Assembly (NCBI GenBank): GCA_043746555.1
Contig: JAYTQU010000407.1
Span: 1 to 21,134 of the forward strand
Direction: 5' to 3'
Origin: CAZQYC01 sp043746555
GTDB taxonomy: Bacteria > Pseudomonadota > Gammaproteobacteria > Steroidobacterales > Steroidobacteraceae
DNA: 21,134 nt
Shown piece by piece: positions 8,471-16,281 of this stretch; positions within the stretch are counted from its first letter, which is position 1; every line of letters begins with the position of its first letter. Under the pieces are notes generated by a model. The model was not told the DNA's origin. It was given only the letters and a program-made list of their open reading frames with translations, and did no database searches. The translations under genes were made by a program, and so were the position numbers.

Positions 8471-9817
8471 TCAATTGTTTGGCACCGGCTCTCCCTCAAT
8501 TAGTTCAGTCGGTTTATCCGGCGAGACGTCATTCGGTCTTGGCGGTCTTGGCGGCATCGGCGGCATCGGCTCCGCAATATCTTGCACCATGGTCTGATCG
8601 AGCAGCGGTACGGCGTCGTCTTCAACCTCGGTCTCGGACGATTTGGTGCGCGTCTGTCGTTCGTCCATGTACATGATTTCGTATTCGCCAATGCGAATGA
8701 CATCGCCATCGTTCAAAACACGACGTCGCACGCGCTTCGAGCGAACGTACACGCCATTGGTGCTGTTCAGGTCTTCCAAAATACAAGTGCTCAACGTGGT
8801 GATGATTTGCGCGTGGTGACGGCTGATATATTTGCTGTCGATCGGCAAATCGTTTTCTTCGGTCCGACCGACAATGAGTCGACCGAGTTTGAGTTCGCGT
8901 TCGACAAGCGTTGCACCGCCTAATGCCAGTAACACACGACCGAGCACCACGCGGTGTTCGTTGTTAGTGTCCAGATTCAGCGCCGGCAAGCGTACCGAGC
9001 GTTCGGCATATTCGATCCAACGCAGTTCTTCGATGGCGCTCTCGACATCGGCGACCGAAACCGTGTCGCGATCTTGCCCATAGGCGGATAGCATCGATGT
9101 GTCGCACAAGGTATTGATCAAGCGCGGCACGCCGCCGGTATAACGAAAGATCAGCGGGAAGGTGTTGATATCGAAAATCTCTCGGCCGCGCGAACCCGCG
9201 ACTTCGAGTCGATGCTGGATATACGCCTGCATGTCGGATTTCGATAGCGGCGTGAGATGGAACCGCAAGCGAATGCGCTGCGCCAACTGAATCAAATTAT
9301 GCGAGTTGAGTTTGTCGTTGAGTTCCGGCTGTCCCGCCAAAATAATTCGCAGCACTTTGTCTTTAGTGGTCTCGACGCCCGACAGCAAGCGAATTTCTTC
9401 AAGCACCTTGTTGGTGAGATTCTGCGCCTCGTCGACGATCAGCAATACGCGCCGACCCGCCGAATATTGTTCGATCAAAAACCCGTTCAACGTAGCGATC
9501 AATTCCGCTTTCTTCATCTTGAAAGGCTGAAAGCCGAATTGCGCCAGCACCGATTGAAGAAATTCGACGGCCGTCACTTGCGTTTGACTAATTTGCGCGA
9601 CGACGACGTCTTTCTCGAGTTCCTTCAAAAACGTTTCGATCAGGGTGGTTTTTCCCGAACCGATTTCGCCGGTGATGACGACGAAACCGTCGGTGAACCA
9701 AATGGTCGATTCCATGTACGCCTTGGCGCGGGCGTGATGCTTGGACAAAAATAAAAATGCCGGGTCTGGGCTTAAGCGAAACGGCAGCTCGCGTAATTTG
9801 AAAAGTTCCAGGTACAT
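8471..9817 (-). CDS. ExeA/GspA-type AAA ATPase with C-terminal FHA domain
   Basis: A 448-residue protein that opens with the ExeA-like MYLELFKLRELPF and has a Walker A box GEIGSGKT (residues 50-57) and a Walker B LLIVDEAQ (125-132). The AAA core resembles ExeA/GspA and the ATPases associated with exosortase (XrtA/PEP-CTERM) loci. After a linker, residues ~310-385 form a forkhead-associated domain: GRLIVGR, SRHHA (332-336) and NSTNG (351-355), the phosphothreonine-binding signature. The last 60 residues are acidic and proline-rich (MPPMPPRPPRP) and probably disordered. No type II secretion or exosortase genes are nearby, so its partner is unknown. It may be co-transcribed with the histidine kinase gene 103 bases upstream. 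The architecture is clear; the cellular role is not. Confidence 0.88.
   Translation of the reverse strand: MYLELFKLRELPFRLSPDPAFLFLSKHHARAKAYMESTIWFTDGFVVITGEIGSGKTTLIETFLKELEKDVVVAQISQTQVTAVEFLQSVLAQFGFQPFKMKKAELIATLNGFLIEQYSAGRRVLLIVDEAQNLTNKVLEEIRLLSGVETTKDKVLRIILAGQPELNDKLNSHNLIQLAQRIRLRFHLTPLSKSDMQAYIQHRLEVAGSRGREIFDINTFPLIFRYTGGVPRLINTLCDTSMLSAYGQDRDTVSVADVESAIEELRWIEYAERSVRLPALNLDTNNEHRVVLGRVLLALGGATLVERELKLGRLIVGRTEENDLPIDSKYISRHHAQIITTLSTCILEDLNSTNGVYVRSKRVRRRVLNDGDVIRIGEYEIMYMDERQTRTKSSETEVEDDAVPLLDQTMVQDIAEPMPPMPPRPPRPNDVSPDKPTELIEGEPVPNN
8541..8570 (-). repeat. Short tandem 9-bp repeats encoding the proline-rich tail
   Basis: On the + strand one copy of GGCGGTCTT (plus a partial copy just before it) is followed by two copies of GGCGGCATC and a partial copy. 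They lie inside the ATPase-FHA gene and encode the PPM/PPR repeats of its disordered tail. Such repeats can change copy number by slippage in multiples of three without breaking the frame. Confidence 0.6.
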
Positions 9818-9920
9818 GAATGGGTCTAAAGGCGCTTAACTGGGTTGGGTCCGATGAGTGCGTGTAAGTCTAACGCGATCGCGCTATTGGTGCATCGCTC
9901 CTGGCATCGGACAATGTTTG

Positions 9921-11789
9921 TTACGGAAAATTCTTGATGTTTGACGTGTGTGGAGATTCGACGAAGGTGGCGGTATGCGTCAGTATTTCGTCGTCGTTCT
10001 CGGGCAAAGTGAAATAGAAGGTTGCGCCGGCGTTGGGTTGGCCGTCGGCCCAGATGCGACCGCCATGTTTGGCGACGATTCTCGAAACGGTAGCGAGCCC
10101 GATGCCGGTGCCCGGAAAGTCGCTATCGGCGTGTAGGCGCACAAACGGCCGAAATAGTCGATCGGCGTGTTCCGAATTGAAGCCCGCGCCGTTGTCTTTG
10201 ATAAAGTACACCGTCTCTCCGTCCTGCATGAGCGTGCCGATCTCGATGCGAGCGTCGGCCGTCTTAGAGGTGTATTTCCAGGCGTTGGCCAACAAGTTGT
10301 TGAGCGCGAGTGCGAGCAATTTCGGATCGCCATTCGCGGGCAGCGATGCGGGCGCGACTACGCTGACCACGCGCGTCGCATCCGCTTCGCGTAGCGTCCT
10401 CAATGTCGCATTGATCATCGGCGCCAAATCGGTGGGAACGCGCTCGATGCTTTGTTGCGTGACGCGCGAAAGCCCAAGCAGATCTTGGATTAGGCCGGCC
10501 ATGCGCAGCGACGCATCGCGAATACGATTCAGATAGCGATTTGCATTTTGATCGAGTTTTGCGCCGTGTTCCCGTAGCAAAAGTTCGGCGAAGCCGTTGA
10601 CGGCAGTGAGCGGCGCGCGCAAATCGTGCGACACGGAGTAGGCAAATGCTTCGAGTTCGCGATTCAAGTGCGAAAGCTCGTTGGTGCGGCGTGCGACTCG
10701 TCGTTCGAGCGTGACGGCCAGATCGCGCATCGCATCGGCGGCGGCTTTTCGTTCGGTGATATCGGTGGCGATGCCGCAGATTGCGTATGCGCCGCCGTCG
10801 TCGTGCAACGTAAAGCGAAGTTTCGCGACAGTGCGCGACCGACCGTCCACAATGATCGCCTCTTCCGTTTCGATGGCGGTATCGCGGCTCAACAATTCGC
10901 GATCGATCTGCGTTTCTTGGTGAGCGCGCTCTGCATCGAACAGTTGAGCATCGGTCTTCCCGAGTGTGTTGGCGGCGGTCACGCAATACAGTTGTTCGAA
11001 GCGTCTATTGACGAATACATAGCGACCGTCGATCTGCTTCAGATAGGCAACGGCGGGGACGTTGTTGAGTAGTGCTTGCATTTGCACTTGGATACGGCGC
11101 GATTCGCGCGTTAGTACCACGCTCATCACTGCCACCATCGCCAAGAATCCGGGTGCGGCAACATAGGGAAAATTGACGATGCCGAAGCGAACCAGAATGT
11201 TGACCAACAAACTCGCGGCGAACGGTCCCGCGCTCAACAGTAGTCCCCACGCCCGAACTCGCGGTCCGCGGCGAAACAGACCGATCATTGCGAATGCGAG
11301 ATACGCAATGGTGAGTCCGTAGGCGACCGACATTGTCATATTCCATGTGGTGGGCGGCGTCGATGATCGTGTGATGCGCTCACCCCACGGCAGCGTAACT
11401 TGTTCCAGCACCGGTGCCGCAGACAACAACATCGAATGCGGTTGAAAAAAATTGCCGCCGAGTATGACCAGATAGACGCACGATAGTGCGGCCGCAAACC
11501 CATGCTTGGGCTCGTCGGCGTAGTACGTGACAAACCACGGAAGAATCACGAACACCAGCGCCACGACAATGCTGGATAACCAAGCGGCTGCTTGATAGTC
11601 GGAGACGGTGTGCGCGGTGGCAAGCTGAACATTACCGAACACGCCCACTGCGACGCTGAGCGCCAATAACCCGAACAGTACGTGTATGCGATCGATGGGA
11701 CGCCGCAGTCCAATTTGCAAATGAATCAAACTGGCATAAAGACAGATGCCAATGATTACCGGCCACAGAAGCGTTGCATATCCGGACAT
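9921..11789 (-). CDS. Membrane sensor histidine kinase (7TM-PAS-HisKA-HATPase)
   Basis: A 622-residue hybrid of sensory and kinase parts. About seven hydrophobic segments fill residues 5-228. A PAS domain (~235-348) closes with the PAC-like GIATDITERK. A coiled coil follows (~350-380), then a HisKA helix with the phosphoacceptor H388 in AYSVSHDLRAPL. The ATPase domain has the N box NNLLANAWKYT (N498), G1 DNGAGF (532-537) and G2 GTGIGLA (560-566), so the kinase looks active. The FAYSVSHDLRAPL style is that of phytochrome-like and other PAS kinases. No receiver domain or response regulator gene is adjacent, so it is an orphan here. The signal is unknown. It is transcribed toward the ATPase-FHA gene and is divergent from queF. 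The start at 11789 lacks a clear Shine-Dalgarno sequence. Confidence 0.92.
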   Translation of the reverse strand: MSGYATLLWPVIIGICLYASLIHLQIGLRRPIDRIHVLFGLLALSVAVGVFGNVQLATAHTVSDYQAAAWLSSIVVALVFVILPWFVTYYADEPKHGFAAALSCVYLVILGGNFFQPHSMLLSAAPVLEQVTLPWGERITRSSTPPTTWNMTMSVAYGLTIAYLAFAMIGLFRRGPRVRAWGLLLSAGPFAASLLVNILVRFGIVNFPYVAAPGFLAMVAVMSVVLTRESRRIQVQMQALLNNVPAVAYLKQIDGRYVFVNRRFEQLYCVTAANTLGKTDAQLFDAERAHQETQIDRELLSRDTAIETEEAIIVDGRSRTVAKLRFTLHDDGGAYAICGIATDITERKAAADAMRDLAVTLERRVARRTNELSHLNRELEAFAYSVSHDLRAPLTAVNGFAELLLREHGAKLDQNANRYLNRIRDASLRMAGLIQDLLGLSRVTQQSIERVPTDLAPMINATLRTLREADATRVVSVVAPASLPANGDPKLLALALNNLLANAWKYTSKTADARIEIGTLMQDGETVYFIKDNGAGFNSEHADRLFRPFVRLHADSDFPGTGIGLATVSRIVAKHGGRIWADGQPNAGATFYFTLPENDDEILTHTATFVESPHTSNIKNFP

Positions 11790-11802
11790 GGTTGGTTTGC
11801 GG

Positions 11803-11832
11803 TTGTCGCTTGGTTGGCTCTGTTCTTAAAAT
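11803..11832 (+). promoter_or_regulatory. Candidate sigma-70 promoter for queF
   Basis: TTGTCG at 11803-11808 and TAAAAT at 11827-11832 are separated by 18 bases and lie in the divergent gap between the kinase gene and queF. Transcription would begin near 11839, leaving about 70 bases of leader. The match is judged by eye only. Confidence 0.35.
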
Positions 11833-11910
11833 AACCGTCAAATTACTCGCGTTACGAGGCCTTTGTCAGCCGGCCTTCGGCTAATTGCGATGCAGGTTAC
11901 AATATGGCCT

Positions 11911-12390
11911 ATGCCATCCTCACGAAAAATACCGGTAGTTGCGCCGGCGCTGAAGCAGCTGGGGCGAGCGACCGAGTTGCCCCCATCGCCCGCTACGGCG
12001 CAATTGGAGCGCGTGGCGAATCCACATCCCGACGCGCGATATCTCGCCCGTTTTTCCGTGCCAGAGTTTACATCTCTTTGTCCTGTAACCGGTCAACCCG
12101 ATTTCGCGCATTTAGTGATCGACTACGTGCCGCATCGCTGGCTCGTGGAAAGTAAATCGCTAAAATTATATCTAGGCTCGTTTCGCAATCACGGTGCCTT
12201 TCACGAGGATTGCACCATTGCCATCGCGAAGCGATTGATCGCATTGCTAGCGCCGCGTTGGTTGCGTATCGGCGGCTATTGGTATCCGCGCGGCGGTATG
12301 CCTATCGACGTGTTCTGGCAAAACAAGTCTCCGCCAAAAGACCTATGGATTCCGGAACAGGGCGTTGCCGGATATAGAGGACGGGGATGA
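11911..12390 (+). CDS. queF: NADPH-dependent 7-cyano-7-deazaguanine reductase (preQ0 reductase)
   Basis: A 159-residue short-form (YkvM-type, single-domain) QueF, which reduces the nitrile of preQ0 to the amine of preQ1 in queuosine biosynthesis. Catalytic C57 (FTSLCPVTGQPD) and D64 are present, as are the substrate-binding VESKSLK motif (E80) and FRNHGAFHEDC (E99). The protein ends in the WYPRGGMPIDVFW segment. I chose the ATG at 11911 because the N-terminus then matches the usual short lead-in to the fold. An ATG at 11890 would add seven residues and cannot be excluded; neither has a good Shine-Dalgarno sequence. No other queuosine genes are in the window. The next gene downstream is the SRP RNA. 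Confidence 0.95.
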   Translation: MPSSRKIPVVAPALKQLGRATELPPSPATAQLERVANPHPDARYLARFSVPEFTSLCPVTGQPDFAHLVIDYVPHRWLVESKSLKLYLGSFRNHGAFHEDCTIAIAKRLIALLAPRWLRIGGYWYPRGGMPIDVFWQNKSPPKDLWIPEQGVAGYRGRG

Positions 12391-12394
12391 CTTT

Positions 12395-12431
12395 GCCATT
12401 GGTGGGGCCATTGGTTGGGCGATTGGTCGGG
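12395..12431 (+). repeat. Degenerate 12-13-bp tandem repeats upstream of the SRP RNA
   Basis: Three adjacent imperfect copies: GCCATTGGTGGGG (12395-12407), CCATTGGTTGGG (12408-12419) and CGATTGGTCGGG (12420-12431). A weaker fourth copy (CGATGGGTCGG) begins near 12444. They begin five bases after the queF stop codon and end about 90 bases before the SRP RNA. They could be a slippage-born microsatellite or a protein-binding array. Confidence 0.55.
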
Positions 12432-12521
12432 TAATTATTGAGGCGATGGGTCGGCCGAGTGGCCATGTTATAGTTCGCTCCCCGCGACAACGCCGCTCCA
12501 TTCTGAATACCCAAGTCAATG

Positions 12522-12631
12522 GCGGCCTGCGTCGGTTCCTCCGCGACGATCAGCCGCTAACCCCGCCAGGCCCGGAAGGGAGCAACGGTACCGGTCCTGC
12601 CGTGCGCCGGAGGGGTGCTGACGTGGGCCGT
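12522..12631 (+). ncRNA. ffs: Signal recognition particle 4.5S RNA
   Basis: The conserved helix-8 core is present on the + strand: CAGGCCCGGAAGGGAGCAACGG (12567 onward), with a GGAA tetraloop and asymmetric internal loops that bind Ffh. The ends pair over about 12 bp: GGCCTGCGTCGG at 12524-12535 with CTGACGTGGGCC at 12618-12629, allowing G-U pairs. This gives the single hairpin of about 110 nt typical of bacterial 4.5S RNA, which targets nascent membrane proteins with Ffh and FtsY. The exact ends are estimated from pairing. A TATAGT hexamer at 12469-12474 could be the -10 box, implying a leader trimmed in processing, but it has no good -35. Position just before dnaX matches the order known in pseudomonads and relatives. 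Confidence 0.93.
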
Positions 12632-12775
12632 CTCCCTGTGCGGCGAGACAAGTCAACTCGCTGCCGGCGAGCGGGCCAGAATGGATCGATAAAAAATTAG
12701 CCAGTGCCCAGTTGGCCGCCTTCATCGTGTAAAGTTCACGCCACAATTTTTCCGTTGCATCGATTACGACTGCTC
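12632..12775. other. Spacer between SRP RNA and dnaX
   Basis: About 144 bases with no coding signal. A small hairpin (CTCGC/GCGAG near 12656-12670) is followed by an A-run on the + strand rather than a T-run, so I see no convincing terminator for the SRP RNA. I see no clear promoter or Shine-Dalgarno sequence for dnaX either. Together with the 131-base stretch before the SRP RNA, this forms the 385-base gap between queF and dnaX. Confidence 0.5.
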
Positions 12776-14350
12776 ATGTCCTATCTCGTTCTTGCTCGTA
12801 AATGGCGACCGCGCACTTTCGCCGAATTGGCGGGCCAGCAACACGTATTGCGCGCCATCGTCAATGCGCTGAACACCGGCCGCGTTCATCACGCGTTTCT
12901 TTTCACCGGCACGCGCGGCGTCGGCAAGACCACCATCGCGCGCATTTTGGCGAAGTCGCTCAACTGCGAGAAAGGCGTGAGCGCGGAGCCTTGCGGTCAA
13001 TGCGGCGCGTGTCAAGAAATCGACGCGGGTCGCTTCGTTGATTTGATGGAAGTCGACGCCGCGTCGAACACCAAAGTCGACGACACGCGCGAGTTGCTCG
13101 AAAACGTTCAATACATGCCCGCCCGCGGTCGCTACAAGGTGTTTCTGATCGACGAAGTGCACATGCTCTCAACGCATTCGTTCAATGCATTGCTCAAAAC
13201 TTTGGAAGAACCGCCGCCGCATGTGAAATTTTTATTGGCGACGACCGATCCGCAAAAACTGCCCGTGACGGTATTGTCGCGATGTATTCAATTCAACCTC
13301 AAGCGCTTGTCGCCGGCGCTGATCGTCAAGCGATTGACGGAGATTATGCAAGCCGAGAAGATCGAATTCGAACCGGAGGCGCTGCGCCTAGTTGCAAAAG
13401 CTGCGCAGGGCAGTATGCGCGACGGATTGAGTTTGCTCGATCAAGTGATCGCGTTCGGCGGCAGTAAGGTTTCGACGCAAGACACGCGCAGCATGCTCGG
13501 CACTATCGAACAAACGCATGTGGTCGAGTTGCTGGACGCGCTTGCCGCGCGCGATGCGAAGCGCATACTAGCCTGTGTTGCCGATTTGGATGAGCGTGTG
13601 CCCGAGTATCACAGCGTCCTCGCCGAGATGGCGGCGTTGCTACAGAGAATCGCACTCTATCAGGCGGTGCCGGATATGACGCTCGACGAGGCGGAAGACG
13701 CCGACGCATTACAACGTCTGGCACAGGCATTTACACCGGAAGATGCGCAATTGAATTACCAGATTGCGCTCATGGGTCGTCGCGATCTGGATTTAGCGCC
13801 CGACACTCGCGGCGGCTTCGAAATGACGCTGCTGCGCATGCTGGCCTTTCAACCGGCGCGCGAAGGTCAACTCGACTCAGCGCCTCCGGCGGCCGGCGCG
13901 ACTTCGCGATCGCGACCGACCGCGAGCGCCGCGCCAACCAAAGCGAAACCGATTGAGCGAAGCGAATCGGGCGACGACTGGGCCGATATCGTTGCGCAAC
14001 TCGGTCTGCACGGCGGCGTCAGTCAACTCGCGGCGCATTGCAGTCTGTTAGCGAAAGAAGGCGATCGCATTCGTGTGTTACTGGACGATAGCGGCGAACC
14101 CTTCCGGCGACCGGCGCTCGAAGAGAAATTAGCACAGGCGCTGACAGCGCATTTCGCAGTGAACATTAAGCTGGATATCGAAGTGGCCAAGCGATCCGTT
14201 GCCATCGATACACCGGCGCGACGGCAACAGGCGCAACAGCAAGATCGTCTTGCAGCCGCGCGAGTTGCCATCGATAGCGATCCGAATATTCAAGCGATGC
14301 GCGACATGTTTGGCGCAACCGTGCAACCGGAATCCGTCAAGCCGAATTGA
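12776..14350 (+). CDS. dnaX: DNA polymerase III clamp-loader subunit tau (DnaX)
   Basis: A 524-residue AAA+ clamp-loader subunit that opens the beta sliding clamp and, through its C-terminal domain, tethers polymerase III cores to the helicase. Visible parts are Walker A GTRGVGKT (45-52), a zinc module (C64, C73, C76, C79), the DEVH box (126-129) and the LSRC sensor/arginine-finger region. A conserved tau C-terminal domain (from DDWADIVAQLGLHGG on) ends at NIQAMRDMFG. It is shorter than E. coli tau (643) because the linker between domains III and V is reduced. I find no A-AAA-AAG site, so a frameshifted gamma form like that of E. coli is not predicted. I chose the ATG at 12776 for the family start MSYLVLARKWRP. 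It heads the dnaX-ybaB-recR operon. Confidence 0.97.
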   Translation: MSYLVLARKWRPRTFAELAGQQHVLRAIVNALNTGRVHHAFLFTGTRGVGKTTIARILAKSLNCEKGVSAEPCGQCGACQEIDAGRFVDLMEVDAASNTKVDDTRELLENVQYMPARGRYKVFLIDEVHMLSTHSFNALLKTLEEPPPHVKFLLATTDPQKLPVTVLSRCIQFNLKRLSPALIVKRLTEIMQAEKIEFEPEALRLVAKAAQGSMRDGLSLLDQVIAFGGSKVSTQDTRSMLGTIEQTHVVELLDALAARDAKRILACVADLDERVPEYHSVLAEMAALLQRIALYQAVPDMTLDEAEDADALQRLAQAFTPEDAQLNYQIALMGRRDLDLAPDTRGGFEMTLLRMLAFQPAREGQLDSAPPAAGATSRSRPTASAAPTKAKPIERSESGDDWADIVAQLGLHGGVSQLAAHCSLLAKEGDRIRVLLDDSGEPFRRPALEEKLAQALTAHFAVNIKLDIEVAKRSVAIDTPARRQQAQQQDRLAAARVAIDSDPNIQAMRDMFGATVQPESVKPN

Positions 14351-14416
14351 CGGGTAGTTCGTTTCAGATTTGCTTCGAACGTTAAATTTTTATCCACCAT
14401 TTGATTTGGAGTTCGC

Positions 14417-14746
14417 ATGAAAGGCGGCATCGGTAATATCATGAAACAGGCGCAACAGTTGCAAGAAAGCATGCAACGCGCGCAAGCGGAAATCGCCAAT
14501 CTCGAAGTGATCGGCGAGTCGGGCGGCGGGATGGTTAAGGTCGTGATGACCGGTAAACACGAAGCCAAGCGTGTGACCATCGATCCGAGTCTGGTTGGCG
14601 ACGACCAAGACATGTTGGAAGATTTGGTCGCCGCGGCGATCAACGATGCCGTACATAAGGTTGAGCAGACCACGCAAACGAAAATGTCGGGGCTCATGTC
14701 CGGGATGCAATTGCCGCCGGGAATGAAGTTACCGTTTGGAATGTGA
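14417..14746 (+). CDS. ybaB: Nucleoid-associated protein YbaB/EbfC
   Basis: A 109-residue protein starting MKGGIGNIMKQAQQLQESMQ, with the helical dimerisation arm, a Gly-rich turn (GESGGGMVKV) and the central sheet of the YbaB/EbfC family. It ends in a Met/Pro/Gly-rich tail (PPGMKLPFGM). Members bind DNA as tweezers-like dimers and coat the nucleoid. A TGGAG lies about seven bases before the ATG at 14417. The gene is 66 bases after dnaX and its stop overlaps the recR start, the standard dnaX-ybaB-recR operon. Confidence 0.96.
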   Translation: MKGGIGNIMKQAQQLQESMQRAQAEIANLEVIGESGGGMVKVVMTGKHEAKRVTIDPSLVGDDQDMLEDLVAAAINDAVHKVEQTTQTKMSGLMSGMQLPPGMKLPFGM

Positions 14747-15345
14747 TGTTGTATCCGCCTTCGCTCACGCAACTTGTCGAAGCGCTTCGTTGTTTGCCGG
14801 GCGTCGGCCCAAAATCGGCGCAGCGGATGGCGTTTCATTTGCTCGAACGCGATCGCCACGGCGCAACGGAACTTTCGAAGGCGATCACGGCGGCGGGTGA
14901 GCGCATCGGTCAGTGCAAGCGTTGTCGAATGTTTGCGGAAAGCGAGCTGTGTCCGATTTGCGCGTCACCGAGACGTGAACGATCGCTCCTTTGCGTGGTC
15001 GAGTCGCCGGCGGACGTGGTCGCCGTCGAACAGTCGGGAAGTTATCGCGGTACGTACTTTGTATTGATGGGGCATCTCTCGCCGCTTGACGGCATCGGTC
15101 CGGAGGAACTGGGACTACCGCAATTGGATACGCTTTTCGCACAACACGAAATTCAAGAAGTGATTCTGGCGACCAATCCCACGGTCGAAGGTGCGGCGAC
15201 TGCGCATTTTATCGCGGAGTTGGCGCGCGCGCGTGGCGTGAACGCAAGTCGCATCGCGCACGGCGTGCCGATGGGTGGCGAACTCGAATACGTCGACGGC
15301 GGCACATTGGCGCATGCCATTGCGGGAAGGCTGAAGGTCGAATAA
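14746..15345 (+). CDS. recR: Recombination mediator RecR
   Basis: A 199-residue RecR (201 in E. coli). It carries the N-terminal helix-hairpin-helix LRCLPGVGPKSAQRMA, a four-Cys zinc finger (CKRC and CPIC), the Toprim domain (LCVVESPADV) and the C-terminal Walker-like ILATNPTVEG and GGELEYVDGGTL. With RecO or RecF it loads RecA onto SSB-coated gaps. The ATG at 14746 shares a base with the ybaB stop (TGATG), implying translational coupling. A GTG one codon earlier is a possible alternative. The LATNPTVEG wording is closer to gammaproteobacterial RecR than to the betaproteobacterial forms I recall. The gene ends six bases from the convergent rsgA stop. Confidence 0.97.
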   Translation: MLYPPSLTQLVEALRCLPGVGPKSAQRMAFHLLERDRHGATELSKAITAAGERIGQCKRCRMFAESELCPICASPRRERSLLCVVESPADVVAVEQSGSYRGTYFVLMGHLSPLDGIGPEELGLPQLDTLFAQHEIQEVILATNPTVEGAATAHFIAELARARGVNASRIAHGVPMGGELEYVDGGTLAHAIAGRLKVE

Positions 15346-15351
15346 ATTCGC

Positions 15352-16281
15352 TTAATTTCTCTCGTGGCTCGGCAAAAGTCCGCGCATGATGTTGAGCAGA
15401 CGCTTGTAACTTTCATAGCGTCGCGTCGAAATATTTTCCGACTCGACGGCGGCGAGCACCGCGCATCCGGGTTCGCGCAGATGCAGGCAATCGTTGAATC
15501 GACACTGCGGCGCTCGTTGCAGAATTTCCGGCCAGCCGACTTGCACTTTGTTATCGTCGAGCGGTGGCGGTGCGTAGTCGCGTACGCCAGGGGAATCGAT
15601 CAACGCGCCGCCTATTTCCGGCGGCAATTCAAACAGTGCCGATGACACTGTCGTATGCCGGCCTTCGCCGCTGACAATCGAGAGGTCGCGCGTTGGTCGC
15701 ATCGACAAAGGCAGCAACGCGTTGGTGAGCGTCGATTTGCCGACACCGGATTGTCCGGCCAATAAAAATGTTTCGCCACCAACGAGATTGCGCAACGACT
15801 CGACGCCGACACCGCTCTTTGCGCCCAAGGTGAGCGTTTGATATCCCGCATCGCGATACTCCTTGAGCAACGCGTGTTCGGGTGCGTCTAGATCGATCTT
15901 GTTCAGAATGACGAGCGTTTTTAGGCCCGCGTAAGCGGCGCCGGCCAGATAGCGATCTACAATGTAGAAATCGGGCGTCGGCTGCGGCGCGAACACCACG
16001 GCGATCAGCGACAAATTGGCGGCCAACGTTTCGATCCGTCCGCGACTATCGGTGCGCGTGAACACAGTCGAGCGCGGCATGACTTCAACGACTTGCAATT
16101 CGTCGCTGCCGGTGTGCGTGCGCACTTGCACTCGATCGCCGCAGACGATTTCCGTGCGCTTACCGAATACCACGGCGGGTCGTCGTTCGCCGGACGATAG
16201 TTGTACGATCGCGCGTCGGCCATAGCATTCGACCACTCTCGCGGCGGCGACACTTTCCAAATCCATTTGCGCCGGATTCAT
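15352..16281 (-). CDS. rsgA: Ribosome small-subunit biogenesis GTPase RsgA (YjeQ)
   Basis: A 309-residue circularly permuted GTPase that checks late 30S maturation and releases RbfA. An N-terminal OB fold (~10-95) is followed by the permuted motif order G4 NKID (127-130), G1 GQSGVGKST (176-184) and G3 DSPG (229-232). The C-terminal zinc knuckle uses C260, C265, H267 and C273. Its ATG overlaps the stop of the upstream M48 protease gene (ATGA), so the two are almost certainly one transcript with coupled translation. Confidence 0.96.
   Translation of the reverse strand: MNPAQMDLESVAAARVVECYGRRAIVQLSSGERRPAVVFGKRTEIVCGDRVQVRTHTGSDELQVVEVMPRSTVFTRTDSRGRIETLAANLSLIAVVFAPQPTPDFYIVDRYLAGAAYAGLKTLVILNKIDLDAPEHALLKEYRDAGYQTLTLGAKSGVGVESLRNLVGGETFLLAGQSGVGKSTLTNALLPLSMRPTRDLSIVSGEGRHTTVSSALFELPPEIGGALIDSPGVRDYAPPPLDDNKVQVGWPEILQRAPQCRFNDCLHLREPGCAVLAAVESENISTRRYESYKRLLNIMRGLLPSHERN

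Noticed and set aside
8458..8472. GAGATCGCGATTCTC inverted repeat between the convergent tldD and ATPase genes, considered as a two-way terminator
   Set aside because: The stem is short and imperfect and lacks a T-run on either side.
9850..9911. TCCGATG ... CATCGGA inverted repeat between the kinase and ATPase genes
   Set aside because: A 7-bp repeat spaced by about 48 bases is expected by chance and has no T-run; I do not call it a terminator.
11840..11910. Leader of queF with two small hairpins (CTCG/CGAG and AGCCG/CGGCT), considered as a preQ1 riboswitch
   Set aside because: I cannot find the preQ1-I loop and A-rich tail pattern, and the hairpins are too small to support a riboswitch call.
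12302..12514. Small - strand open frame with PTN repeats
   Set aside because: The repeats are simply the translated tandem DNA repeats upstream of the SRP RNA; half of the frame overlaps the end of queF. There is no start signal.
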